Below the pieces are notes generated by a model. That model saw only the letters and a program-made list of their open reading frames with translations, was not told the DNA's origin and searched no databases. DNA of 64,000 bases from Manis javanica (Eukaryota > Chordata > Mammalia > Pholidota > Manidae). Shown here piece by piece: positions 10,181 to 23,700 of this stretch (position 1 is the first letter of the stretch; every line of letters begins with the position of its first letter). The translations under genes were made by a program, and so were the position numbers. The DNA lies in NCBI RefSeq assembly GCF_040802235.1, contig NC_133161.1, positions 108,703,001 to 108,767,000 on the forward strand, written 5' to 3'.

Positions 10181-11492
10181 CTGACCACTTACCACATTGA
10201 AAATATTTTTTATATCAACATGCTATAAAATACTCTTTTGGTATACAGTTTTATGAGTTTCTTCCTTTTATTGAGGTGCATACAATAAAATGCACAAGTG
10301 TTAACATGCTGCTTGGTATATTTTGACCTATGTACACACTCATGCAGCCATCACCTCATTCTCACTACTTTTTTCCCCTTTCACCTATCCCCACCCCCTG
10401 TTGTAACCACCAGTCTGTTCCCTGTATTTATGAGTTTATTCCTGTTTTGTTTGATTTGTTTTTAGAATCCACATATAAGTGAAATCATTTGGTACTTGTC
10501 TTTCTCTGCCTGGCTTATTTCACTGAGCATAATACCCTCTAGCTCCATCCATGTTAATAGCAAATGGCAGAGTAATATTTTTTATGGCCGAGTAATATTC
10601 CACCGTGTCTATGTACCATATCTTCTCTATCCATTCATCTACTGATGGACACTTTGGTTGCCTCCATATCTTGGCTGCTGTGAATAGTGCACCAATGAAT
10701 AGGTGTGCGTGTTTTCAGATTAGTTATTTAATTTTCTTAAGATGAATTACCATGAGTGGAATTACTGGGCTATATGGCATTTCTGTTTTTAGTTTTTAGA
10801 TGAACCTCCACACTGCTTTCCACAGTGGCTGCACCGATGTACATTCCCACCAGCAGCGCAGTAGGCTTCCTTTCTCCTACCCTTGCTGGCACTTATTATT
10901 TCTTATCTTTGAATGTTGGCCATTCTGAGGTGTGAGATGAGAGTATCTCACAGTGGTTTTGATTTGCATTTCCCTGCTGATTAGCGATGTGGAGCATCTT
11001 TTCATATACCTGTTGGCATTTGTATGTCTTCTCTGGAGAAATATCTATTCTGGTCCCCTGCTCATTTTTTTTATTTTGGTATCATTAATCTACAATTACA
11101 TGAGAAACATGTTTACTAGACTCCCCCCATCACCAAGTCCCCCCCACAAACCTCATTGCAGTCACTGTCCATAAGTGTAGTAAGCCCTGCTCATTTTTTA
11201 AATGGACTATTTGTTTTTCTGATGTTGAGTTGTGTGAGTTCTTTTTATACTTCAGTTATTAGCCCCTTATTGGATATGTAATTTGTAAATATCTTCTCCT
11301 GTACCATAGGTAGCCTTTTCATTTTGTTGATGGTTTCCTTTGCTGTCAGAATCTTTTAAGTTTGTAGTACCACCCTTTTTTTTGCTTTTGTTTTCCTTGC
11401 CTGGGGAGTATATCCAGAAAAAAATCACTCATGCTGATGCTCAAGAGTGTACTGCCTATTCTTTCTTCTAGGTTTTCAATTGTTTCAGGTCT
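10181..11492 (-). mobile_element. Old L1 3' half, antisense
   Basis: Reverse-strand L1 ORF2 C-terminal and 3' UTR text, including the 'cactgagcataataccctc' block and the flanking 'ctccatccatgtt'. It is broken by many substitutions. It is the host of the short insertion at 11071-11184 and runs into the first copy of the 262-bp direct repeat. Confidence 0.8.
11071..11184 (-). mobile_element. 114-bp L1 3'-end insertion with 15-bp target duplication
   Basis: Only the last about 110 bases of a younger L1 are present, antisense, beginning with the tail complement 'ttattttggtatcattaatc'. CCCTGCTCATTTTTT occurs on both sides (11056-11070 and 11185-11199). This is an extreme 5' truncation produced by target-primed reverse transcription into the older L1. 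Confidence 0.85.
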
Positions 11493-11754
11493 TATATTTA
11501 ATTATTTCAGATTTTATATTCCTCTTCCTCTTTCTCCCAACCAATATGGGAGAATCTGTTTTGAGTTTATCTTTGTGAATGGTGTAAGACAGTGATTCAG
11601 TTTGATTCTTTTGCATGCAGCTGTCCAGCTTTCCCACCATGTGTTGAAGACTATCTTCCCTGCTGTGTATTCCTAGGGGTGTGGTCTGGGGGTGTCGTGG
11701 GTGGGCTCTGGGCTGGGCTGTTGATAATGGGGTGGCCAGAGATGGAAGGGGTGC
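11493..11754. repeat. 262-bp direct repeat, copy 1
   Basis: This block is identical, as far as I can read, to 12725-12986. It contains decayed antisense L1 sequence followed by a G-rich tract. Confidence 0.92.
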
Positions 11755-12724
11755 AGGTGGGGGAGTCAGGGGAGTGCAGGTGCCACCTTGGTGGGACTGC
11801 TGGATCTCTGGCAGGTGCCTTTGGGCACAGGCATGGGCTGGGAGGTTGCCTCGGGTAAGTCTGGAGCTGGTGTCTGCACCCTGACCCCCTTCTGTCCGTA
11901 CTATCAGTTTATGTGTTTGTGTGTGGGGGTTGGGATCTAAGCAGTGGCAATTGCCAGTGCCTCTGATCCTGGAGAGAATTCCAGTAGCTCCCCACACCTT
12001 GGGAGGTGCTTTAGTTCTGAAAAAGGGTTTCCCTCACAGAGAGTTTGGCTGTCCATTCAACTGCACCTTTTTCTCAGTGCCCCAAGGCAGGCGAGTCTGC
12101 TCCAGTGCTGCAGGGTGCACCAGGGTGGGGCCCCCAGGACTTCCGTGCCTCTGTCTCTCCTCCTGTCTTTGTGTGATCCCTGCCTCCTGTGCAGGTGTTC
12201 ACTGGAGCCTCAGCCCTCCCTCACAAGGAGGAGCTGCTCTGCGCAGAGATGTAGGCTGGGTTGTCCATGGGAGGAGGTGGGCTCAACCTTTCTCCCCTAC
12301 AATCTTGGGCCCACCTGTTCTGTGAGTCTCAACACACATGTAGACCTGTTCACCTCCACCATGTCCACCTTGAAAAAGAAGAGCCAGTTATTTTCCTGGC
12401 AAATGGGCTTATTTGGGAGTGGCAGGGCAATTGCAACTCAGGGAAAGCAAGTATGGCAGAAGCATAGGTAAGTCCAGAGAAGAACGTTGCCACATAGAGG
12501 AAAGGGGGCTGCAAGAGGTCGTTTTAAACAAAAATCCACAGGAGGAGACCTCGGGTGCACGTGGTGACAGCTTCTCATGGGCTGGGCTTGTTGCTAGGGG
12601 AGGAGAACTTGCTTCCTCCTGCTGGGGAGTCAAGTAGGTCTTCCAGTGGGGTGTGAGACCCCATGCTGGTCTCCTGCCTCAGTGTCAAATGAGGTTTCCT
12701 TTATTTCATTTCACAACCAGTGAA
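11755..12724. other. Spacer between the two direct-repeat copies
   Basis: This 970-bp segment contains no gene. Its first 600 bases are unassigned GC-moderate sequence. The last part (about 12365-12700) resembles the LTR-like sequences near 42.0 and 43.6 kb. Confidence 0.5.
12365..12700. repeat. LTR-like repeat, third copy of the 42-44 kb family
   Basis: It shares ordered landmarks with 42000-42350 and 43540-43950: a 'gcataggtaagtccagag' type start, then 'agaggaaaggggg', then 'catgggctgggcttgttgc', then a 'cttcctcctgctggggagt' end. I cannot name the family. Confidence 0.5.
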
Positions 12725-12986
12725 TATATTTAATTATTTCAGATTTTATATTCCTCTTCCTCTTTCTCCCAACCAATATGGGAGAATCTGTTTTGAGTTT
12801 ATCTTTGTGAATGGTGTAAGACAGTGATTCAGTTTGATTCTTTTGCATGCAGCTGTCCAGCTTTCCCACCATGTGTTGAAGACTATCTTCCCTGCTGTGT
12901 ATTCCTAGGGGTGTGGTCTGGGGGTGTCGTGGGTGGGCTCTGGGCTGGGCTGTTGATAATGGGGTGGCCAGAGATGGAAGGGGTGC
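12725..12986. repeat. 262-bp direct repeat, copy 2
   Basis: Perfect copy of 11493-11754, 1232 bp downstream in the same orientation. Confidence 0.92.
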
Positions 12987-14150
12987 TGCTTTCTGGTGTT
13001 ATCACATGCTCCCTCACCCCTAACCCACTGGTGTTTATCAGTCCTCATAGTTTTGCCTTCTCCAGAATGTCATCCATGTAAACCAGACTATATGTGCAGT
13101 CTTTTGAGGTTGGCCTTTCTCACTCAGCATGTTGCCTCTGAGATTCATCCAGGTGCTGCTGTTCCTCTTCCATGCTGCATGGTGTTCCATGCCATGAATA
13201 GCCCACAGTTTATCCATTTACCTGTTCAAGAACATTTGAGTTTCGAGGTTTTGTTGAATATGATTAGGGCTGCTGTAGACATGCATATGCAAGTTCTTCT
13301 ATAAACATAGATTTTCATTTCTTTTGGGTAAAAAGACACAGGATTACTGGGTCATACGCTAAGTGTATGTTTAACTCTCTAAGAAAGTGCTTTCTTTAAA
13401 AGAAACTGTTTTCCGGAGTGCCTGTATCCCTTTGCAATCCAGAGCAATGTGAGCCACACATCAAAGTTAAACATTTTTCAGTTAGACAGGTGCTCTGTAC
13501 CCTTGCAGCAAAATACTGGTATTTTCAATATCAGTCGGTACATAGCAGTAGCTCACTGTGTTTAATTTGCATTCCCCAAAGTCTACCATGTTGGGCATCT
13601 TACCAGCTTATTTGCCATCTGTATATCTTTTCCAGTGAAGTGCCCAAAGTTTTTGCCTATTTTTAAGAAATTCAGTTGTTGGCTTACTTACCATTGAATT
13701 TTGAAAGTTCTTTATATGTTTTGTGTAGAGTGTGTTTTTCAGAGCAGATGTTATTAATTTTGATGAGGTCTAGTTTACTAATTTATCAATTTACCAGCTT
13801 TCATGTTTTCAGGGCGTCTCTGATCTCAAGTTATAAATATTTTCTTGGCTCTCTTCTATAAATTTATAGTTTATTTAGATCTCAACTCATTTTGAGTTAA
13901 TTTTTATTTAATGTGCATGGTTTAGTTTGATGTTCCTTTGTTTGCATGTGGATGTCTGGTTGTTCCAGTACCACCTGTTGAAAAGATCGTCCTTCTTCTA
14001 CTGGATTGCCCTTCAGCCTTCATAATACATAAATCAGCTATGTTTGTTTGGTCCCGATATTTCTGAACTCTATTTTGTTCCATTTGTGTCTTTCTTCAAA
14101 AATATAATTTTAACTTGATTAACTTGAGTTTTAGAGTAATGCTTAGTATC
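12987..14150 (-). mobile_element. Old L1M 3' region, antisense
   Basis: Reverse-strand L1 text typical of old mammalian families, including a 'ggattactgggtcatacgct' block and 'gcatttgcattcccc' like signatures, runs to about 14110-14150. There are many indels and no coding capacity. Confidence 0.75.
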
Positions 14151-14826
14151 AGGGAGCTGACCACAAGAAAGACCAAACCAGGATTAAAAGTTTGGAATTT
14201 ACAGCCCCACTCCCTCCCTAGCTGGAGATTGAGTTAATAATCAATTGTGCCTACAGAGTGAAGCCTCCATTAAAATCCCTTAAGTATAGGGTTCAGAGAG
14301 TTTCTGGTGAGTGAGCAAATATGCCTGAGGTGGTGGTACTCCATGGGGACAGAAGTTCCTGCACTCAAGATCTTTCCAGACCTTACTCTGTGTGGGTCTT
14401 CAGCAGGCTGCCTCTCTGTATCTTTTTATCCTATCCTTTATTTTATAATAAACAGGTAAATGAAGGTAAGTATTTACTGATATCTGTGAGTTCTAGCACG
14501 TTATCAAACCTAAGGAGGGGTTACAAGATACCCGATTTATAGCTGGTCCTTCACAAGCACAGGTGACCACTTGGACTTGAGATTGGCATCTGAAGTGGGG
14601 GCAGTTTTGTGGGACTGAGCTGTTAATTTGTGGGATCTGAACTTATCGCCAAGTAGATGGTGTTTGATTTGAGTTAAATTGTAGGACACCAAGTCAGTGG
14701 CTGCTAAGAATTGCTTGGTGGGGTAAAACACATTTGGTATCAGAAGTAGTGTAAATAATAGTCAGGAAGAAAGGAAACATTGTTTTCCTTTAGTTGGTAT
14801 ACAGAAAACAGGGCATTTTTCTTACA
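14151..14826. repeat. LTR-like remnant
   Basis: Contains a TTTATAATAAAC-type polyadenylation region at about 14442, followed by 'ctggtccttcacaagcacag' and 'gattggcatctgaagtgggg', an arrangement I associate with old ERV-type LTR ends. Exact family and limits are not established. Confidence 0.4.
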
Positions 14827-17800
14827 CAAGACCATTTATACTTTTTTTTCTTAAGATATTATTGATATACACTCTTATGAAGGTTTCATATGAAAAAACA
14901 ATATGGTTACTACATTCACCCATATTATCGTGTTCTCCCGATACCCCATTGCAGTCACTGCCCATCAGTATAGTAAGATGCCACAGAATCACTATTTGCC
15001 TTCTCTGTGCTACACCGTCTTCCCCATGATCCCCACCACACCATGTGTGCCAATCATAATACCCCTCAATCCCCTTCTCCCTCCCTACCCACCCGCCCCA
15101 CACCCCTCCCCTTTCATAACCATTAGTCCCTTCTTGGAGTCTGTGGGTCTGTTGCTGTTTTGTTCCTTCAGTTTTGCTTCATTGTTATACTCTACAAATA
15201 AGGAAATCATTTGGTGCTTGTCTTTCTCCACCTGGCTTATTTCACTGAGCATAATACCCTCTAGCTCCATCCATGTTGTTGCAAATGATAGGATATGTTT
15301 CTTTCTTATGGCCAAATAGTATTCCATTGTGTATATGTACCACATCTTTATCCATTCATCTACTGATGGACACTTAGGTTGCTTCCATATCTTGGCTATT
15401 GTAAATAGTGCTGCAATAAACATAGGGGTGCATATGTCTTTTTGAATCTGAGAAGTTGTATTCTTTGGGTAAATTCCAAGGAGTGGGATTCCTGGGTCAA
15501 ATGGTATTTCTACTTTTAGTTTTTTGAGGAACCTCCATATTGCTTTCCACAATGGTTGAACTAGCTTACATTCCCATCAGCAGTGTAGGAGGGTTCCCCT
15601 TTCTCTGCATCCTTGCCAGCATTTGTTGTTCTTAGACTTTTTAATGCTGGCCATCCTAACTGGTGTGAGGTGATAGCTCATTGTGGTTTTAATTTGCATT
15701 TCCCTGATAATTAGTGATGTAAAGCATCTTTTCATGTGTCTGTTGGCCTTCTGAATTTCTTCTTTGGAGAATTGTTTCTTCATATAACCTGCCCATTTTT
15801 TAATCAGGTTGTTTGCTTTTTGGATGTTGGGACGTGTGTTTTTTATATAGATCGGATGTTAACCCCTTGTAGGATATGTCGTTTACAAATATATTCTCCC
15901 ATACCGTAGGATGCCTTTTTGTTCTGTTGTGGGGTCATTTTCTGTAGAGAGGCTTTTTAGTTTGATGTAGTCTGATTTGTTAATTTTTGCTTTTGTTTCC
16001 CCTGCTCAAGGAGATGCATTCAGGAAGAAGTTGCTCATGTTCATACTCAGGAGATTTTTGCCTACATGTTCTTAGAGTTTTATGGTTTCATGACTTACAT
16101 TCAGGTCTTTGATCCATTTTGAGTTTACTTTTGTGTGTGGGGATAGACAATAATCCAGTTTCATTATCTTGCATATAGCTGTCCAGTTTTGCCAACACCA
16201 GTTGTTGAAGAGGCTGTCATTTCCCCATTATATGACCATAGGTCCTTTATCGTATATTAATTGACCATATATTCTTGGGTTATTATCTGGGTTCTCTAGT
16301 CTGTTCCACTGGTATATTATTCTGTTCTTGTGCCAGTTCCAAATTGTCTTCATTACTATGGCTTTGTAGTAGAGCTTGAAGTCAGGGAGCATAATTCAAC
16401 CCACTTTATTCTTCGTTCTCAGGATTGCTTTGGCTATTTGGGATCTTTGTGGTTCCATATGAATTTTAGAACTGTTTGCTCTAGTTCATTGATGAATGCT
16501 GTTGGTATTTAGATAAGGATTGCCTTGAATCTTTAGATTGCTTTAGGCAGGATGGCCATTTTGACAATATTAATTTTTCCTATCCATGAGCACAGGATGT
16601 GTTTCCATTTATTGGTATCATCTTCAATTTCTCTCATGAGTGTCTTGTAGTTTTCAGGGTATAGGTTTTTCACTTCCTTGGTTAGGTTTATTCCTAGATA
16701 TTTCATTCTTTTTGATGCAATTGTGAATGAAACTGTTTTCATGATTTCTCTTCTACTAGTTCATCATTAATATACAGGAATGCAACAGATTTCTGTGTAT
16801 TAATTTTATATCCTGCCACTTTGCTGAATTCAGATACTAGTTCTAGTAGTTTTGGAGTGGAATCTTTAGGGCTTTTTATGCACAATATCATGTCATCTGC
16901 AAACAGGGACAGTTTAACTTATTCTTTACCAATCTGGATGCCTTTTATTTCTTTCTGTTGTCTGATTGCCGTGGCAAGGACCTCCAGAGCTATGTTGAAT
17001 AAAAGTGGGGAGAGTGGGCATCTTTGTCTTGTTCCCGATCTTAAAAGAAAAGCTTTCAGCTTCTCACTGTTAAGTATGATGTTAGCTGTGGGTTTGTTAT
17101 ATATGGCCTTTATTATACTTAACCTTCATACCCATTTTGTTGAGAGTTTTTATTATGAATGGATGTTGAATTTTATCATATGCTTTTTCAGCATCTATGG
17201 AGATGATCGTGTGTTTTTTATCCTTTTTGTTAATGTGGTGGATGATGTTAATGGATTTTTGAATGTTGTACCATCCTTGCATCCCTTAACTAAATCCTAG
17301 TTAATTGTGAGGGATGATCGTTTTGATGTATTTTTTAATTCAGTTTGCTAATATTTTGTTGAGTATTTTTGCATCTATGTTCATCAGGGATATTTCATTG
17401 CTAGTAATTGATCTGTTCAAATTATCTGTTTCTTTCTGGGTCAGCATTTGAAGGTTGTATTTTTTTCTAGAAAGTTGTCCATTTCTTCTAGGTTATCCAG
17501 TTTGTTAGCATATTATTTTTCATAGTATTCTCTCATAATTCTTTGTATTTCTGTGGTGTCCATAGTGATTTTACCATTCTCATTTTTATTCTGTTTATGT
17601 CTGTAGACTCTCTAATTTTCTTGGTATATCTGGCCATGGGTTCATCTATTTTGTTTATTTTCTTGCTTTCATTGATTCTTTCTATTGTTTTATTCTTCTT
17701 GATTTCATTTATTTCTGCTCTAATCTTTATTATGTCCCTCCTTCTACTGACTTTGGGCCTCATTTGTTCTTTCTTTTCTAGTTTCATTTATTGTGAGTTG

Positions 17801-19528
17801 AGACTGTTCATATGGGATTGTTCTTCTTTCATGAGGTAGTACTGTTTTACAATATACTTCTGTCTTAGCATGGCCTTCACTGCATCCCACAGATTTTGTG
17901 GTGTTGAATTATTATTTGTCTCCATATATTGCTTGATCTCTGTTTTTATTTGCTCATTGATTCATTGGTTATTTAGAAGCATGTAGTGAAGCCTCCAGTA
18001 TTTGTGGGGGGTTTTGTTTTCTTTGTGTAATTTATTTCCAGTTTCATACCTTTGTGGTATGTGAAGGTGGTTGGTACAATTTCAATCTTTTTGACTTTAC
18101 TGAGGCCCTTTTTGTGGCCTAGTATATGATCTATTCTTGAAAATGTTCCATGTGTGCTTGAGAAGAATGTGTATCCTGTTGCTTTTGGGTGGAGAGTTCT
18201 GTAGATGTCTGTTAGATCCATCTCTTCTAATGCGTTGTTCAATGCCTCTATCACCTTACTTATTTTCTGTCTGGTTAATCTGTCCTTCAGAGTGAGTGGA
18301 GTGTTGAAGTCTCCTAGAATGAATGCATTGCATTTTATTCCCCTCTTAATTCTGTTAGTATTTGTTTCACATATGTAGGTGCTCCTGTGTTGGGTGCATA
18401 GATGTTTATAATGGTTTTATCCTCTTGTTAGATTGACATTATTATATAATATCCTTCTTTGTCTCTTGTGACCTTTGTTTTAAAGTCTATTTTGTCTGAT
18501 ACAAGTACTTCAACACCTGCTTTTTTCTCCCTATTGGTTTAATGAAACATCTTTTTCCATCACTTCACTTTATTTTTTATTTATATATTTTTATTGATTA
18601 TATTTTTTTGAAAAACATTATGTTTACTAGGCTCTCCCCCTACCCCAAGTCCCCCCCAGAAACCCCATTACAGTCACTGTCCATCAGCATAGTAAGATGT
18701 TATAGAATCACTACTTGTCTTCTCTGTGTTGCAAAGCCCTCCCATTTCCCCCACCCCCCACATTATACATGCTAATCATAATACCCCCTTTCTTCTTCCC
18801 TGCCCTTATCCCTCCCTACCCTCCCATTCTCCCCAGTTCCTCTCCCTTTGATAACTGTTAGTCCATTCTTGGGTTCTGTGATTCTGCTGCTGTTTTGTTC
18901 CTTCAGTTTTCCTTTGTTCTTATACTCCACATATGAATGAAATCATTTGGTATTTGTTTTTCTCCAATTGGCTTATTTCACTGAGCATAATACCCTCTAG
19001 CTCCATACATGTTGTTGCAAATGGTAGGATTTGTTTCTTCTTATGGCTGAATAATATTCCATTGTGTATATGTACCACATCTTCATTCATCTACTGATGG
19101 ACACTTAGGTTGCTTCCATTTCTTGGCTATTGTAAATAGTGCTGCGATAAACATAGGGGTGCATCTGTCTTTTGCAAACTGGAGTGCTGCATCCTTAGGG
19201 TAAATTCCTAGAAGTGGAATTCCTGGGTCAAATGGTAAGTCTATTTTGAGCATTCTGAGGAACCTCCATACTGCTTTCCACAATGGGTGAACTAATTTAC
19301 ATTCCCACCAGCAGTGTAGGAGGGTTCCCCTTTCTCCACAACCTCACCAACATTTGTTGTTGTTTGTCTTTTGGATGGTGGCCATCCTTACTGGTGTGAG
19401 GTGATATCTCATTGTGGTTTTAATTTGCATTTCTCTGATAATTAGCGATGTGGAGCATCTTTTCATGTGTCTGTTGGCCATCTGAATTTCTTCTTTGGAG
19501 AAATGTCTGTACAGCTCCTCTGCCTTTT

Positions 19529-22500
19529 TTAAATTGGATTATTTGCTTTTTGTTTGTTGAGGAGCATGAGGTCTTTATATATTTTGGATGCCAAGGCTTT
19601 ATCGGATCTGTCATTTACGAAAATATTCTCCCATACCGTAGGGTACCTTTTTGTTCTATTGATGGTGTCCTTTCCTCTACAGAAGCTTTCCAGCTTGATA
19701 TAGTCCCAATTGTTCATTTTTGCTTTTGTTTTCCTTGCCTGGGGAGATATATTCATGAAGAAGTCACTAATGTTCACATCCAAGAGATTTTTGCCTATGT
19801 TTTTTTCTAAGAGTTTTATGGTTTCATGATGTACATTCAGGTCTTTGATCCATTTTGAATTTACATTTGTGTATGGGGTTAGACAGTGATCCAGTTTCAT
19901 TCTCTTACATGTAGCTGTCCAGTTCTGCCAGCACCATCTGTTGAAGAGACTGTCATTTCGCCATTGTATGTCCATGGCTCCTTTATCAAATATTAATTGA
20001 CCAGATATGTTTGGGTTAATGTCTGGAGTCTCTAATATGTTCCACTGGTCTGTGGCTCTGTTCTTGTGCCAGTACCAAATTGTCTTGATTACTATGGCTT
20101 TGTAGTAGAGCTTGAAGTTGGGGAGTGAGATCCCCCCTACTTTATTCTTCTTTTTCAGGATTGCTTTGGCTATTCGGGGTCTTTGGTGTTTCCATATGAA
20201 TTTTTGAACTATTTGTTCCAGTTCGTTGAAGAATGTTGCTGGTAATTTGATAGGGATTGCATCAAATCTGTATATGGCTTTTGGCAGGATGGCCATTTTG
20301 ACGATATTAATTCTTCCTAGCCACGAGCATGGGATGAGTTTCCATTTGTTAGTGTCCCCTTTAATTTCTCTTAAGAGTGACTTGTAGTTTTCAGGGTATA
20401 GGTCTTTCACTTCTTTGGTTAGGTTTATTCCTAGGTATTCTTTTTGATCCAGTTGTGAATGGAGTTGTTTTCCTGATTTCTCTTTCTATTGGTTCATTGT
20501 TAGTGTATAGGAAAGCCACAGATTTCTGTGTGTTAATTTTGTATCCTGCAACTTTGCTGTATTCCGATATCAGTTCTAGTAGTTTTGGAGTGGAGTCTTT
20601 AAGGGTTTTTTATGTACAACATCATGTCATCTGAGTATAGTGACAGTTTAACTTCTTCTTTACCAATCTGGATTCCTTGTATTTCTTTGTTTTGTCTGAT
20701 TGCCATGGCTAGGACCTCCAGTACTATGTTAAATAACAGTGGGGAGAGTGGGCATCCCTGTCTAGTTCCCGATCTCAGAGGAAAAGCTTTCAGCTTATCG
20801 CTGTTAAGTATGATGTTGGCTGTGGGTTTATCATATATGGCCTTTATTATGTTGAGGTACTTGCCTTCTATTCCCATTTTGCTGAGAGGTTTTATCATGA
20901 ATGGATGTTGAATTTTGTCGAATGCTTTTTCAGCATCTATGGAGATGATCATGTGGTTTTTGTCTTTCTTTTTGTTGATGTGGTGGATGATGTTGATGGT
21001 GTTTGGAATGTTGTACCATCCTTGCATCCCTGGGATGAATCCCACTTGGTCGTGGTGTATGATCCTTTTGATATGTTTTTGAATTCGGTTTGCTAATATT
21101 TTATTGAGTATTTTTGCATCTACGTTCATCAGGGATATTGGTCTGTAATTTTCTTTTTTGGTGGGGTCTTTGCCTGGTTTTGGTATGAGGGTGTTGTTGG
21201 CTTCATAGAATGAGTTTGGGAGTATTCCCTCCTCTTCTATTTTTTGGAAAACTTTCAGGAGAATGGGTATTATATCTTCTCTGTATGTCTGATAAAATTG
21301 CGAGGTAAATCCATCTGGCCCAGGGATTTTTATTTTGGGTAGTTTTTTGATTCAATTTCTTTGCTGGTAATTGGTTTGTTTAGGTTTTGTGTTTCTTCCT
21401 TGGTCAGTCTTGGGAGGTTGTATTTTTCTAGGAAGTTTTCCATTTCTTCTTGGCTATCCAGTTTGTCAACATATAGATTTTCATAGTATTCTCTAATAAT
21501 TCTTTGTATTTCTGTGGTGTCCATAGTGATTTTTCCTTTCTCATTTCTGATTCTGTTTATGTGTGTAGATTCTCTTTTTCTCTTAATAAGTCTGGCTAGG
21601 GGTTTATCTATTTTGTTTATTTTGTCAAAGAATCAGCTCTTGGTTTCCTTGATCTTTTCTATTGTTTTATTTTTCTCAATTTTGTTTATTTCTTCTCTGA
21701 TCTTTATTATGTCCCTCCTTCTGCTGACTTTAGGCCTCATTTGTTCTTCTTTTTCCAATTTTGATAACTGTGACGTTAGACTCTTCTTTTGGGTTTGTTC
21801 TTCCTTCTTTAAATATGCCTGGATTGTTACATACTTTCCTCTTAAGACTGCTTTCGCTGCGTCCCACAGAAGTTGGGGCTTTGTGTTGTTGTTATCATTT
21901 ATTTCCATATATTGCTGGATCTCCATTTTAATTTGGTCATTGATCCATTGACTGTTTAGAAGCATGTTGTTAAGCCTCCATGTGTTTGTGAGCCTTTTTG
22001 CTTTCTTGGTACAATTTATTTCTAGTTTTATACCTTTGTGGTCTGAAAAGTTGGTTGGTAGGATTTCAATCTTTTTGAATTTACTGAGGCTCTTTTTGTG
22101 GCCTAGTATGTGGTCTATTCTGGAGAATGTTCCATGTGCACTTGAGAAGAATGTGTATCCTGTTGCTTTTGGGTGTAGAGTTCTATAGATGTCTATTAGG
22201 TCCATCTGTTCTAGTGTGTTGTTCAGTGCCTCTGTGTCCTTACTTATTTTCTGTCTGGTGGATCTGTCCTTTGGAGTGAATGGTGTGTTGAAGACTCCTA
22301 AAATGAATGCATTGCAGTCTATTTCCTCCTTTAGTTCTGTTAGTATTTGTTTCACATACTCTGGTGCTCCTGTGTTGGGTGCATATATATTTATAATGGT
22401 TGTATCCTCTTGTTGGACTGCGCCCTTCATCATTATGTAATCTCCTTCTTTATCTCTTGTTACTTTCTTTGTTTTGAAGTCTATTTTGTCTGATACTAGT

Positions 22501-22751
22501 ACTGCAACTCCTGCTTTTTTCTCCCTATTGTTTGCATGAAATATCTTTTTCCTTCCATTGACTTTTAGTCTGTGCATGTCTTTGGGTTTGAGCTGTGTCT
22601 CTTGTAAGCAGCATATAGATGGGTCTTGGTTTTTTATCCGTTCAGTGACTCTATGTCTTTTGATTGGTGCATTCAGTCCATTTACATTTAGGGTCATTAT
22701 CGATAGGTATTTACTTATTGCCATTTCAGGCTTTAGATTTGTGGTTACCAA
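19529..22751 (-). pseudogene. L1 ORF2 (endonuclease-reverse transcriptase), broken
   Basis: Minus-strand fragments cover the ORF2 protein in order: the endonuclease with LNVNGLN, CCLQETQL and FSDHKG (22751-21633), the region before the reverse transcriptase (21524-21330), the reverse transcriptase with the [10 protein letters not shown] active-site loop (21129-20599), and the C-terminal part (20410-19529). A TGA at 21633-21635 replaces a conserved tryptophan, and frameshifts separate the other pieces. The Y-SDD loop carries serine where F/Y-ADD is usual. It cannot make a full protein. Confidence 0.85.
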
Positions 22752-23205
22752 AGGTTCCAGGTTACTATCCTTACTATGTAAGAGTCTAACTTAACTCACT
22801 TAGTATGCTGTTATAAACACTATCTAAAGGTTCTTTTCTATTTCTCCTCCTTTTTCTTCCTCCTTCATTTTTATATATTAGGTATCAGATTGTATACATT
22901 TTCTCTATCCCTTGATTGGCTTTGGAGATAGTCAATTTAATTTTGCATTTGCCTCACAATCAGCTGCTCCACCCTCCCTACCATAATTTTACTACATCTG
23001 GTGACAGCTATCCAACCCTAGGAACACCTCCATCTATAGCAGGCCCTCCAAAATAGACTGCAGAGATGGTTTGTGGGAGGTAAACTCTCAGCTTTTGCTT
23101 ATCCGGAAATTGTTTAATCTCTCCTTTAAATTTAAATGATAATCTTGCCGGATAAAGTAATCTTGGTTCCAGGCCCTTCTGCTTCATGGCATTAAATACA
23201 TCATG

Positions 23206-23700
23206 CTACTTCCTTCTGGCCTGTAAGGTTTCTGTTGAGAAGTCTGTTGTTAGTCTGATGGGCTTACCTTTGTATGTGATCGTATTTCTGCCTCTGGTTG
23301 CTTTTAACAGTCTGTCCTTATCCTTGAACTTTCCCATTTTAATTACTATGTGTCTTGGTGTTGTCTTCCTTGGGTCCCTTGTATAGGGGGATCTGTTGAT
23401 CTCCATGGCCTGAGAGACTCTCTCCTTTCCCAGATTGGGGAAGTTTTCAGCAACTACCTCCTCAAAGACACTTTCTATCCCTTTTTCTCTCTCTTCTTCT
23501 TCTGGTATCCCTGTAATGCAAATATTGTTCCGCTTGAATTGGTCACACAGTTCTCTCAATATTCTTTCATTTTTAGAGATCCTTTTTTCTCTCTGTGCGT
23601 CAGCTTCTTTGTATTCCTCTTCTCTAGTTTCTATTTCATTTATTGTCTCCTCCACCATATCCAGCCTGCTTTTAATACCCTCCATCTTGTTCTTTAACAA
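23206..23700 (-). pseudogene. L1 ORF1 (RNA-binding protein), truncated frame
   Basis: The minus-strand frame has the coiled-coil end, the RRM (NNICITGIPEEEERE) and the C-terminal domain (PRKTTPRHIVIKMG). A stop just upstream of 23700 replaces the usual EFRMEIQ context, so the N-terminal half of ORF1p is cut off. The 3' end also stops early at a frame break after LQARRK. Confidence 0.82.
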
